Origin: Microbacteriaceae bacterium | GTDB lineage: Bacteria; Actinomycetota; Actinomycetes; Actinomycetales; Microbacteriaceae | Length of the DNA stretch: 64,000 nucleotides | Direction: 5' to 3' | NCBI GenBank assembly: GCA_025464995.1 | Contig: JAODMO010000054.1 | Coordinates: 62,001 to 126,000 of the forward strand | Shown: positions 19,472 to 27,775 of the stretch, in pieces | Numbering within the stretch: position 1 is the first letter of the stretch | Layout of the letters: every line of letters starts with the position of its first letter | Translations under genes and position numbers: made by a program | Notes under the pieces: generated by a model | Databases searched by the model: none | Seen by the model: the letters and a program-made list of their open reading frames with translations, nothing else | What the model was told of the DNA's origin: nothing

Positions 19472-20221
19472 ATGAATCTAGCGGCAGACCTTGACGGCGC
19501 AGTGCTGCGCGGTGAGATAGTCGCCGTCTTCCAGCCCCAGTTGGATGTCCGCACCGGCTGCATAGTGGGGGTCGAGGCGCTCGCACGGTGGAATCATCCG
19601 CACCTCGGGTCCATTCCGCCCCAGACGTTCATCGCCATCGCGGAGGAGCACGAGCTCATCGGCGAGATCGGCGACTTCATGATCGACGAGGGATGCCGGT
19701 GCGCCGCGGAGTGGAATTCGCCGGGTCGCCGGGTGGAAGTCGCGGTGAACGTCTCGGCTGCCCAGCTGCTGACCCTCGATTTCCTGGAACGCGTGACCGA
19801 CAACCTCGCGAAGTACTCCCTCCCGGCAGACCACATCGTGATCGAGATCACGGAATCGCTTCCGGTGCTCGATGTGCCGGAGGTCGCAGACCGGCTCGTG
19901 CACCTCCGCCGACTCGGTCTCGGGATCTCGATCGACGACTACGGAACGGGATACTCCTTGCTCGCTCGATTCGGAACCGTGCCCGCGACGGAGATCAAGA
20001 TCGACCAGAGCCTCATCCAGGCCAGCGGGGAGAGCACCCACCTCATCGGTGACGCCGTCGAGAGAGCCCATGCGATGCGCGTGCGCGTCGTCGCCGAGGG
20101 AATCGAGACCGAGGAGCAGTTGCAGCGCGCCCGCGACCTCGGCTGCGACCGCGTGCAGGGCTATCTGCTCGGACGTCCCGCCTCGGAATGCGACACGGCG
20201 CGCCTGCTTTCCGTAAGCTGA
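19472..20221 (+). CDS. EAL-domain c-di-GMP phosphodiesterase
   Basis: 249-aa stand-alone EAL domain that would linearise c-di-GMP. All catalytic elements are visible: EALARW (about residue 35), NVSAAQL, EITES, DDYGTGYS, EIKIDQSL, VVAEGIETEEQ and RVQGYLLGRP, so activity is expected. There is no sensor or membrane domain, so control must come from transcription or partners. ATG 19472 was chosen since the domain begins right after it; the ribosome site is weak (GGGGC). It precedes the RsbQ-like hydrolase and diguanylate cyclase, giving synthesis and breakdown of one messenger side by side. Confidence 0.9.
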   Translation: MNLAADLDGAVLRGEIVAVFQPQLDVRTGCIVGVEALARWNHPHLGSIPPQTFIAIAEEHELIGEIGDFMIDEGCRCAAEWNSPGRRVEVAVNVSAAQLLTLDFLERVTDNLAKYSLPADHIVIEITESLPVLDVPEVADRLVHLRRLGLGISIDDYGTGYSLLARFGTVPATEIKIDQSLIQASGESTHLIGDAVERAHAMRVRVVAEGIETEEQLQRARDLGCDRVQGYLLGRPASECDTARLLSVS

Positions 20222-20273
20222 GGAGTCGGCGCGGCGTGCGTCGGAGAGCTGGACCTGGGAGGATCTGGGAGAT

Positions 20274-21086
20274 TTGACCGCTACCGATGAGCGCTCGGTC
20301 GTCCGGCGCAACAATGTGACCGTCAGCGGCAACCCCGACGGTCGTCCCATCGTCTTCGCGCACGGCTTCGGGTGCAACCAGGACGTCTGGCGCGACGTGA
20401 CGCCGGCCTTCCTGGCCGAGTACAAGGTGGTGCTGTTCGACCACGTGGGCGCCGGGGATTCCGACCTCGCCGCGTACGACTTCGCGAAGTACGACTCGCT
20501 GCACGGATACGCGGACGACCTGCTCGAGATCCTCGACGACCTCGACCTCGTCGACGTCGTGTTCGTCGGACACTCCGTCAGCGCGATGGTCGGAGTGCTG
20601 GCGGCGAGCCGTGCTCCGGCGCTATTCGGCGCGCTGGTTCTCGTCGGGCCGTCGCCGCGTTACATCAATGACGCGGATTACGTCGGCGGGTTCGAGTCCG
20701 TTGACATCCATGCGCTTCTCGACGACCTCGACTCCAACTATTTCGGCTGGTCGGCCCTCATGGCACCGGTCATAACGGGCAACCCCGACCGGCCCGAGAT
20801 CGGGCAGCAACTCACCCGCATTTTCTGTGCGACGGACCCGACCATCGCGAGGCACTTCGCGCGCGTCACCTTCCTCTCCGACAACCGTGCCGACCTCGCC
20901 TTCGTTACAACGCCCACCCTCGTCCTCCAGTGCTCCGACGACGTGATCGCGCCGGCCGTAGTGGGACGTTACGTGCACGAGCACATTTCCGGCAGCACCC
21001 TCGTGACCCTCGAAACCACCGGGCACACCCCGAGCCTGTCAGGACCGCTGGAGCTCGCGGAAACCATCCTGGCCTTCGTGGAGTGA
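20274..21086 (+). CDS. RsbQ-like alpha/beta hydrolase
   Basis: 270-aa alpha/beta hydrolase strongly resembling Bacillus RsbQ throughout, including APAF/FDHVGAGDSDLAAYD, GHSVSAMVGVLA, VGPSPRYIND, NPDRPEI, FCATDPTIARHFA and QCSDDVIAP. Catalytic Ser101, Asp222/223 and His251 are present. RsbQ acts with the PAS protein RsbP in energy-stress signalling, apparently by making or holding a small ligand; plant KAI2/D14 receptors share the fold. Starts at TTG 20274 after GGGAGA. Its TGA overlaps the GTG of the PAS-GAF-GGDEF gene, so the pair is translationally coupled. Confidence 0.9.
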   Translation: MTATDERSVVRRNNVTVSGNPDGRPIVFAHGFGCNQDVWRDVTPAFLAEYKVVLFDHVGAGDSDLAAYDFAKYDSLHGYADDLLEILDDLDLVDVVFVGHSVSAMVGVLAASRAPALFGALVLVGPSPRYINDADYVGGFESVDIHALLDDLDSNYFGWSALMAPVITGNPDRPEIGQQLTRIFCATDPTIARHFARVTFLSDNRADLAFVTTPTLVLQCSDDVIAPAVVGRYVHEHISGSTLVTLETTGHTPSLSGPLELAETILAFVE

Positions 21087-22525
21087 ACCTCACCGAGGGG
21101 CTGGGTGAGTCGCAGGCCTCGTTCGAGCACCTCTACGAGAACGCGCCGTGCGGCTACCTCTCCATCGCACTCGACGGCGTCATCGTTCGCGCCAACGGCA
21201 CGTTCCTCGCCTGGACCGGCTATCGGCGCGACGACCTGGTCGGCGTGCCTCTCGTGACGCTGCTCCACACGGGAAGCCAACTGCTCTACGAGACGCGGTA
21301 CCTCCCTGCGCTGCTGCTCAACGGCGAGGCGCTCGAGGTGGCGCTGGAACTACGGCGCGCTGACGGCACGTCGATGCCGATCCTCGTCAACGGCGCCCTG
21401 GTGCGCGACGAATCGGGCGCGCCCCAGGGCGTGCGGTTCGCGATCTTCGACTCGAGCGTGCGCCAGGGGTACGAGCGACAGCTGCTCGCCGCCCGGCGCC
21501 TGGCCGAATCATCCGAGTCGCACGTCCGCTCGCTGCAGGATGCGTCGAGTCGCTTCGGCGCGGCGACGACGGATGGTGCGCTCGCCGACGCTATCGCGCT
21601 CACTGTGCGCGGGGCGTTCGCTGCATCGGGCGCCTCGGTGTACCTGGTCGACGACGAGGGTTCGCTGCAGCGGGCCTCGGGTGATTCGCCCGCGGGATCG
21701 CTTCCGCCCTTCGGATCGGGATTGGCGGAGGTGGCGATGCGCGGGTCGCGCACCGTCGTCGTGAACCGGCCGAGCGCGAGTGCCCGGCCCGACATCGCCG
21801 ACGCACTGCGGGCAGCCCGCGCCGAGACGCTCGTCGTGGTGCCGTTGCGCGACGGTGACCGGCCACTCGGCGTCGTCGTCGCAGTCTTCGGCCGCGCCCG
21901 AACATTCGACACCGCCGACACCGACCTGCAGGAAGCGCTCGTGCGCCAGGCGGAGCAGGCGCTCATCCGCATCCGCCTGCAGGGCCAGCTGGAGCGCTTG
22001 GCGCTCTACGACCAGTTGACGGGCCTCGCGCGACGGAACGTCGTGCGCGAACGGCTCATGGACGCGATCAGGCTTGCGGAGCTCACGAACAGGTCGATGG
22101 CACTCGTCTTCATCGACCTCGACGGCTTCAAGGCGATCAACGATGAGCTCGGACATGTCGTGGGCGACAGCGTGCTCACGCAGGTCGGCGAGCGCTTGCA
22201 GTCGGTTGTGCGCAAGGGAGACGTGGTCGGCAGATTCGGCGGCGACGAATTCGTGGTCATCTGCGAGAACGCGGATATCGGAGCCGTCGAACGCGTCAGC
22301 GAACGCCTGCACGCCGCCATCCGCGAACCGTTCACGGGCACGGCGAGCGGGGCGGTGCTGACGGGCAGCATCGGCGTCGCCATCCATTCCGCGCGCGGGC
22401 ACAGCGACCTCTCACCTGACGCCATGATCGAGTGCGCGGACGAGGCCATGTACCGGTCGAAGCGTGCGGGCAAGAACCGCACCACGATCGTGGCCAGTGA
22501 GGCGGAGAATGAGCGGAGGAGGTGA
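21083..22525 (+). CDS. PAS-GAF-GGDEF diguanylate cyclase
   Basis: 480-aa cytoplasmic protein making c-di-GMP from two GTP. PAS domain at about residues 10-130 (FEHLYENAPCGYLSI), GAF-like domain at 150-295, GGDEF domain at 305-470 with DQLTGLARR, FIDLDGFKAIND, and intact RFGGDEF at 384-390. An RKGD inhibitory site five residues upstream suggests product feedback. No membrane helices. GTG 21083 overlaps the stop of the RsbQ-like gene; by analogy to RsbQ-RsbP the PAS domain is the likely receiver of the hydrolase signal (inference). Confidence 0.9.
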   Translation: MNLTEGLGESQASFEHLYENAPCGYLSIALDGVIVRANGTFLAWTGYRRDDLVGVPLVTLLHTGSQLLYETRYLPALLLNGEALEVALELRRADGTSMPILVNGALVRDESGAPQGVRFAIFDSSVRQGYERQLLAARRLAESSESHVRSLQDASSRFGAATTDGALADAIALTVRGAFAASGASVYLVDDEGSLQRASGDSPAGSLPPFGSGLAEVAMRGSRTVVVNRPSASARPDIADALRAARAETLVVVPLRDGDRPLGVVVAVFGRARTFDTADTDLQEALVRQAEQALIRIRLQGQLERLALYDQLTGLARRNVVRERLMDAIRLAELTNRSMALVFIDLDGFKAINDELGHVVGDSVLTQVGERLQSVVRKGDVVGRFGGDEFVVICENADIGAVERVSERLHAAIREPFTGTASGAVLTGSIGVAIHSARGHSDLSPDAMIECADEAMYRSKRAGKNRTTIVASEAENERRR

Positions 22526-22530
22526 CTGTC

Positions 22531-22775
22531 ATGACACGACGTCCCATGCCGGTCGATCCACCGGCTCTTCTCACCAGCCCGGCATTCGCGCAGGGCAGGG
22601 TGCTTCCCGCGGGGCCGACCCTGTACGTGGGCGGCCAGAACGGCACCGACGCCTCGTGGCGCCCTTCGTGCGTCGCAGGGCCGTCTCCGTGCCGGCGGTG
22701 ACACCCGCCCGACCGGGAGCCCTCGTCGAGATCGAGGCCGTGGCGGGGGTGCCCGAGCGCCCAGCTCGCCTCTAG
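22531..22775 (+). pseudogene. RidA/YjgF-family gene remnant
   Basis: Starts well (GGAGGAGG then ATG 22531) with the RidA N-terminus PPALLTSPAFAQGRVLP and TLYVGGQNGTDA, but after about 42 codons the frame breaks and stops at 22701. The RidA C-terminal end (AVTPARPGALVEIEAVAGV) resumes in another frame and ends at 22775. The central half of the ~130-residue domain, including the arginine that binds the substrate carboxylate, is gone. Not functional as RidA. It lies just where the base composition drops at the left edge of the accessory island. Confidence 0.75.
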
Positions 22776-22903
22776 TGCCCGCGAGGCCCCACGGCGACGT
22801 TGGTCCCTAGGGCGTCACTTCGATGCGAGCATCGTCACAAAGAGAGGACGACAAGCGTTGCGGACGGAGCCTCTCAATGATGGCAAGTGGGTGAAGACCT
22901 GTC

Positions 22904-23767
22904 TCAATGTTGCGACCGAAATTGAATGTAGGTGCCCGGTCTCGCTTGGGCGAGGTGGGCCGCGGCGGTTTCGGTGATCACACCCACTACTGGGTAGCCG
23001 CCCGTGACGGGATGATCCGCGAGAAACACGATTGGAAGTCCGGTAGGCGGAACTTGAATCGACCCCACGACACACCCTTCGCTGGGTAGAGACCCTTCAG
23101 AGACTGCGAGAGGACTCCCCGAAAGTCGGGCACCCACTCTGTCGCAATCGTTGGTCACCGTCCATCTTGTAGTCAGCAACACGTCGCGACTCGGTTTGTC
23201 GAGAAGGTGATCCCTGGGCCCCCAGAAGAACCCGAGGGTCAAGGTGGCTGGCGCCTCAAAAGTCGGGACCACTCCCGTGTATCGCGGTTCTCCGTCCGAC
23301 TGCAGAAGCTCCCACTGAGTACCTGAAGTGGCGGGACGGGTTCCGAAGTTTCCGAGCGAATCCCAGGAGGCGGATCCGAGGACTCGGTTTCCGACGATTC
23401 CCCCTTCGATCGCTAAGTAGGCGCGGAGGCCGGTGGTGGCGGGGTCGAGCCGCAGAATCGATGCTGCCGGGAGGAAGAACAGGCTCGGTTCGGGAACGGG
23501 GTGCGAGTCCACTGTCACGCCGACGGTGGCTCCGGCGACGGAACACCAGCGGCCTTCTGTGAGCCGGGCGGAGAAGCCGCCGAGCAGTATCTCAATGCCA
23601 GCGGCGGTAGGCGGATTTCCCACTATGCGATTGGCAAGAGAGTGGCTGGCAAGATCTGCTGCACCTGATGTGGAGACGCCGAGGTGCGCATACCCTGGGC
23701 GACCGAGGTCTTGAACTGTCGTGAATGGTCCTGGGTCGATGATTTCAACGAATCCAGTCATCGTCAT
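22904..23767 (-). CDS. pxpC: 5-oxoprolinase subunit C (KipA/allophanate hydrolase subunit 2 family)
   Basis: 287-aa AHS2-family protein. With PxpA and PxpB it forms the ATP-dependent enzyme that opens 5-oxoproline (pyroglutamate) to glutamate. Typical N-terminus VEIIDPGPFTTVQDLGRPGY, GVSTSGAADLASHSLANRIVG, and the late FLADHPVTGGYPVVG segment. The start overlaps the pxpB stop by four bases; an alternative ATG lies at 23761. Codon use is less GC-biased than in flanking core genes. Without PxpA beside it, an allophanate-type role would also have been possible. Confidence 0.88.
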   Translation of the reverse strand: MTMTGFVEIIDPGPFTTVQDLGRPGYAHLGVSTSGAADLASHSLANRIVGNPPTAAGIEILLGGFSARLTEGRWCSVAGATVGVTVDSHPVPEPSLFFLPAASILRLDPATTGLRAYLAIEGGIVGNRVLGSASWDSLGNFGTRPATSGTQWELLQSDGEPRYTGVVPTFEAPATLTLGFFWGPRDHLLDKPSRDVLLTTRWTVTNDCDRVGARLSGSPLAVSEGSLPSEGCVVGSIQVPPTGLPIVFLADHPVTGGYPVVGVITETAAAHLAQARPGTYIQFRSQH

Positions 23768-24393
23768 GTCGCTGTTGGCACGAAACGGATCGCATCCCCG
23801 ACATCGAGTAGGGCCGGAGAATCCGCGTTGACGTCCCAGAGAAGGGCATCAGTGTGACCGATGCAATGCCAACCTCCCGGAGTGCCGCCAGGATAAATCA
23901 AGGTCTGATTGCCTGTGATCGCGACGGTTCCGGATTCAATGCGTTGCCGCGGGCTGGGGAGTCGGGGCACGGCGATCCGGTCGGGAGTGCCTTTGATGTA
24001 GGCGACTCCAGGAGCGAACCCGAAAAACTCGACGATGTGTTCCGCGTCACTGTGCGCCGCAATCACTTCCTCCACAGTGAGGTGCGCTGCGCGTGCGACG
24101 GCAGGTAAGTCGGGTCCGTCGTATCGCACCCGAATCTCACGGAGAGGCCCCATCGGGGCTTCGGCTCCCTGCTCCAACGATGCGAGGGCATCGTTGATCA
24201 CAGCTCTGAGCAGCGGGAGTTCGTGAGCGTTCCGCGCGACGACGAGAACTGTCGTTGCGGCTGGGACGATGTCTTCGGCGACATTGTTCTTGTCGACTGC
24301 ACGGAGGGCTGAAGCCAGGGCTCGCGGAGAGCTGTCCGCTGGCTCGATAAGGAGTCCTCGGGCGCCAGCCGGGAGTACGACTGCATCAGTCAT
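23764..24393 (-). CDS. pxpB: 5-oxoprolinase subunit B (KipI/allophanate hydrolase subunit 1 family)
   Basis: 209-aa AHS1-family protein with YDGPDLPAVARAAHLT, the FFGFAPGVAYIKG signature and a C-terminal GTPGGWHCIGHT segment. It pairs with PxpC in the ATPase/transfer part of 5-oxoprolinase. Overlaps pxpA by eight bases and pxpC by four, so the three subunits are coupled in the order A-B-C. It is a little shorter than many homologues. Confidence 0.88.
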   Translation of the reverse strand: MTDAVVLPAGARGLLIEPADSSPRALASALRAVDKNNVAEDIVPAATTVLVVARNAHELPLLRAVINDALASLEQGAEAPMGPLREIRVRYDGPDLPAVARAAHLTVEEVIAAHSDAEHIVEFFGFAPGVAYIKGTPDRIAVPRLPSPRQRIESGTVAITGNQTLIYPGGTPGGWHCIGHTDALLWDVNADSPALLDVGDAIRFVPTAT

Positions 24394-25153
24394 GTCCGAG
24401 TCCTCGGAGACTCACGCCGGCGTCTTCTAGCGCGGTCCGTACGGCGGAAGCTATGAGTGCTGCGCCGGGGGTATCGCTGTGCACGCATATGGCGGCGACG
24501 GGTTCGGGTAAGTGCACCTCGACGGTTTTGTCGATTGACGTGATGCGAAGTTCGGTCACCGCGCGTACAGCGCGGGTTGCTGCTTCTGCGGGATCGGTGA
24601 TGACGGCGCCGGGTTGACTGCGCGGAACCAGAAGACCGTTCGTCTGGTACGCGCGGTCAGCGAATATTTCGGACAATGTTGCCAGCCCGGCATCGCGAGC
24701 CAAACGCTCCATGACTGTCCCGGCCTGGCAGACGATCGGCAGCCCGGGATTGAAAAGTGTCACGGCCTCGACGATTGCGCCTGCTGCATCAGGGTCGAGA
24801 GCGGCCGTGTTGTAGAGAGCCCCGTGCGCTTTGAGGTAGGAAACGTGACCACCGACAGACCGAGACAGAGTATTCAGTGCCCCTAGCTGGTACAGGATTT
24901 CGTCTACGAGGTCAGCGGGCGGCACCTCCACGCGTCGCCTGCCAAATCCTGCAAGATCTCGGTAGGACACGTGCGCCCCGATCGCTACGCCCCGATCGAC
25001 GGCTGCGCGACAAGTCCTCCGGATGATCATCGGATCGCCACCGTGAAAGCCGCAAGCTATGTTTGCGCCGGTGACAATGTCCAGAAGCGCTTCGTCGTCA
25101 CCGAACGCCCACGCGCCAAAGCCTTCACCCAAGTCGCTTTCTAGAAGAACCAT
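24386..25153 (-). CDS. pxpA: 5-oxoprolinase subunit A (LamB/YcsF family)
   Basis: 255-aa protein with the LamB/YcsF start ESDLGEGFGAW and TGANIACGFHGGDP, AIGAHVSYRDLAGFGRR, VSYLKAHGALYN and EIFADRAYQ. This is the catalytic partner that hydrolyses the phosphorylated lactam. It begins 123 bp after the DUF1989 gene stop on the same strand; the gap (25154-25276) holds no recognisable gene. Together with pxpB and pxpC it makes a complete 5-oxoprolinase. Confidence 0.9.
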   Translation of the reverse strand: MVLLESDLGEGFGAWAFGDDEALLDIVTGANIACGFHGGDPMIIRRTCRAAVDRGVAIGAHVSYRDLAGFGRRRVEVPPADLVDEILYQLGALNTLSRSVGGHVSYLKAHGALYNTAALDPDAAGAIVEAVTLFNPGLPIVCQAGTVMERLARDAGLATLSEIFADRAYQTNGLLVPRSQPGAVITDPAEAATRAVRAVTELRITSIDKTVEVHLPEPVAAICVHSDTPGAALIASAVRTALEDAGVSLRGLGHD

Positions 25154-25276
25154 TGTGGTGTCTCATTTCTAGTTGTGCATGTCTGTGGCGGAACGTCTCA
25201 GTGTGCCGGCGAACCTTTGGGTGCGCTGTCGACGATTCCTGGAAGCGGCAACACGGTTCAGTGCAGAAGAGACGCC

Positions 25277-26110
25277 CTATGCCCACTGCACCGGATTGAT
25301 TGCGTGCGTCCCCGTGTAATTCGCTCGAGTCGGGGGCGCCCATCCCTGCAGCGCATCTTCGGGGAGCTTGTAGATGTCCACGCCAATGGGGTGGCAGGTT
25401 TCAACGGGGTCTTGAGCATTCTCTCCCCACATTGGAAGCGACAGGTCGCCGCCCGGACAGGTAGAAAGTGCCATGAGGAGGTCGATTTCTGCGAAGAGCT
25501 CGAAGTGGTCGCCTGGTTGTGCCGGACAGGTCTTCATAAAGTACTGGTCATCACTGTTGAGCCCGGTGCACTGGAAGACATTGATGACGTCGTGCACGTC
25601 GAATTCAGTCAACCGGTAGGGCTGGATAGCCCGAACGAGGTTGGAGTGGCAGTGATAGTCAAAGTCCACGTCGACCAGCATCTTGTTCACATAGGGGTCG
25701 CAACGAGTGCCGAGAAGGTCGTGAACTCGCCCCCCCTCTGAATCGACTCCGTAGTTCTTCAGCGTGTCGGAGATGATCGTTGCGAGAGGCCGCAGGAACG
25801 GCAGGGTTGACCAGAGTCGATCGAATTCAGTGACGTGTGCGGCGTGGAGCTGTCGGGTGCGTGCGGCCCAGAAGCGCTCGCGGGGGTCATGGCGATTCCA
25901 GATGTTGAGGTCCCCCACCTGAGGCCCTCCCACGGTGCGAAGTCGAACGACATGTCCAGCCGGCACCTCCCAAGCACGCCCGGAGCGAATGGGAATCTCG
26001 AAACTGTCGACGAGCGTACGCCCATCCGTCTCTGCGAAGCGGCCGTAGAGGTCGCGGTCGACCGTAAGGGGGCTCTCGGCCTGTGCCTGGTATGCGGCTT
26101 CGGTACTCAT
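25277..26110 (-). CDS. DUF1989 / urea-carboxylase-associated family protein
   Basis: 277-aa DUF1989 protein. A cupin-like N-terminal half (SGRAWEVPAGHVVRLRTVGGPQVGDLNIWN) is followed by conserved cysteines in INVFQCTGLN and the segments KTCPAQPGD and LSTCPGGDLSLPM. Relatives sit next to urea carboxylase and nitrogen-compound catabolism genes and are suspected enzymes or chaperones of that metabolism. Between the GntR regulator (52 bp upstream) and pxpA, it probably belongs to the same catabolic unit, perhaps generating or processing the pxp substrate; the exact reaction is unknown. Confidence 0.8.
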   Translation of the reverse strand: MSTEAAYQAQAESPLTVDRDLYGRFAETDGRTLVDSFEIPIRSGRAWEVPAGHVVRLRTVGGPQVGDLNIWNRHDPRERFWAARTRQLHAAHVTEFDRLWSTLPFLRPLATIISDTLKNYGVDSEGGRVHDLLGTRCDPYVNKMLVDVDFDYHCHSNLVRAIQPYRLTEFDVHDVINVFQCTGLNSDDQYFMKTCPAQPGDHFELFAEIDLLMALSTCPGGDLSLPMWGENAQDPVETCHPIGVDIYKLPEDALQGWAPPTRANYTGTHAINPVQWA

Positions 26111-26162
26111 GCGTTGCTCTCCTGAGGTGTCTAGCTATGGCTTTTTGTGGCTTAGCGGATGG

Positions 26163-26816
26163 TTAGCGTCGGCGGTCGAGCGCGCGCAGATTTTCGATAA
26201 TCAAGGCTTCGGAGTCGTCGAGGTAGGACATCAATTCCCGCCGCGCTTGATCGCGGCGGCCCCCGACGAGCGATTCGTAGATTTCCCGATCTCGCGGGGT
26301 CCAGATCTTTTGAAATTCGCCTTCGTCGGGCATGAATGCGAGAACGAGCCGTAGCTGCGCCACGATGTTTGCGAAGTACTCGTTCATTAGAGGTGATTGA
26401 GCGAGCTTGATAATAGCCTGGTGAAAGCGAACGCCGGCGGTTCCGACCCCGCTCCAGTCACTTGCTGCTCCGCGTTCCTCGGTTTCTGTGACGATAGAGG
26501 AGAGTTCCTCGAAGACGTGCTCCGGTGCGGTCGAAGCCCGGTCGATCGCGGCCGCTTCGACCATCCTCCTCACCTCGTAGATGTCGTGCACCTCTGCCAT
26601 ATCCAGACGGCGAACGGCGACGCCGCTGTTCAGCCGAGATACAGCTAGGCCGTCGCGAACGAGGATGCGTAGAGCTTCCCGTGCTGTGTGCCGCGAAACG
26701 TCGTGATTTGCCGCAATCTCGTTGTCCTTCAATCGATCGTCCGAACGAAGACGCCCCTCGATCACGTCGAGACGAAGCGAGTGCGCCACACGATCCGCAG
26801 CTGTTACGTCTGTCAT
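26163..26816 (-). CDS. GntR-family regulator with FCD domain
   Basis: 217-aa FadR-subfamily regulator. Winged helix at residues 1-75 (ADRVAHSLRLDVIEGRL, HDVSRHTAREALRILV) and an all-helical FCD ligand domain at 80-215 with the metal-site histidine in RFHQAI. First gene of the leftward catabolic unit and divergent from the ABC transporter, so it likely controls both from the 191-bp gap. The ligand is probably the imported compound or a breakdown product. Confidence 0.88.
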   Translation of the reverse strand: MTDVTAADRVAHSLRLDVIEGRLRSDDRLKDNEIAANHDVSRHTAREALRILVRDGLAVSRLNSGVAVRRLDMAEVHDIYEVRRMVEAAAIDRASTAPEHVFEELSSIVTETEERGAASDWSGVGTAGVRFHQAIIKLAQSPLMNEYFANIVAQLRLVLAFMPDEGEFQKIWTPRDREIYESLVGGRRDQARRELMSYLDDSEALIIENLRALDRRR

Positions 26817-26829
26817 GCATCAAGGTCTA

Positions 26830-26858
26830 GCAAATAGTCCAACGATCTGCAAATGGTC
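26830..26858. promoter_or_regulatory. direct repeat, candidate GntR operator
   Basis: GCAAATAGTC (26830-26839) and GCAAATGGTC (26849-26858) are near-identical, 19 bp apart, about two helical turns, right at the start of the GntR gene and inside the divergent gap. A good candidate for autoregulation and for control of the transporter; not the classic palindrome of this subfamily. Confidence 0.4.
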
Positions 26859-27007
26859 TTTCTGCGTGAATCCGTGACTTTGTACGGGACATCCGGGCAG
26901 CCCGCGACTGCCGAAACAAGATGTTAACAAAAAACGTAGGACAATCCGGCGCAATGGCTGTTAGCGTTCTGAAACCAACGTCGTCCCGCTTCCGAAAGGT
27001 TCTCACC

Positions 27008-27775
27008 GTGTCCAAGTCTGTCGACAAAATGCCCGCAGTCCAGATGCGGCATGTCTCGAAGGCATTCCATGGCCAGACCGTGTTGGACGATGTCTCGTTG
27101 GCGGTGAACGCTGGGAGCGTTACCGCATTGATCGGGCCGAGTGGGGCGGGCAAGAGCACCTTGCTGCGTTGCGTAAACCTGCTTGAACGGCCCGACTCGG
27201 GCGAGGTCGAAGTGGAAGGGCACGCGCTGGATGTGTCCAAACCCGTCCCGGCCAAAGAGCTCGCGGCCCTTCGGCGGTCAGTCGGCATGGTGTTCCAATC
27301 CTTCAACCTGTTCCCGCATCTAACGGTCCGGCGCAACATCACTCTGCCGCAAGAACGAATCCTGGGCCGGCCAAGCAAAGAAGCCGGCGTTAGAACAGAC
27401 GCACTGCTGACGCGTGTCGGCCTTGGTGGCAAAGCAGACGCCTACCCGGGGACTCTTTCAGGTGGGCAGCAGCAGCGCATCGCCATCGCTCGCGCTCTTG
27501 CTCTGGATCCCAAGGTGATGCTCTTCGACGAGCCCACTTCCGCGTTAGACCCCGAACTCGGCATGGAGGTTCTCGCCGTCATGCGGGAGCTGGCCGCGGA
27601 AGGCATGACGATGATCGTCGTCACGCATGAAATGCATTTTGCCCGCGAGGTCTCAGATCACCTCGTCGTGATGGCGGACGGAAGAATCATTGAGCAGGGT
27701 AATCCAGTCACGCTCATGGCAGATCCTCAGCACGAAAGAACTCGCAAGTTCCTCGCGGCGGTGACTGATCGATGA
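27008..27775 (+). CDS. polar amino-acid ABC transporter, ATP-binding protein
   Basis: 255-aa ATPase of the GlnQ/HisP group. Walker A GPSGAGKST, Q-loop MVFQSFNLFPHLTV, signature LSGGQQQR, Walker B VMLFDEPTSALDP and switch His in VVTHEM are intact. GTG 27008 with GAAAGG upstream was preferred; ATG 27029 is a fair alternative, while the ATG at 26921 would add an unlikely leader. First of four importer genes, the next starting within its stop. Confidence 0.92.
   Translation: MSKSVDKMPAVQMRHVSKAFHGQTVLDDVSLAVNAGSVTALIGPSGAGKSTLLRCVNLLERPDSGEVEVEGHALDVSKPVPAKELAALRRSVGMVFQSFNLFPHLTVRRNITLPQERILGRPSKEAGVRTDALLTRVGLGGKADAYPGTLSGGQQQRIAIARALALDPKVMLFDEPTSALDPELGMEVLAVMRELAAEGMTMIVVTHEMHFAREVSDHLVVMADGRIIEQGNPVTLMADPQHERTRKFLAAVTDR

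Noticed and set aside
22904-24393. allophanate hydrolase/urea carboxylase subunits instead of PxpB/PxpC
   Set aside because: The families are related, but a full PxpA lies directly upstream and there is no urea carboxylase or amidase gene.
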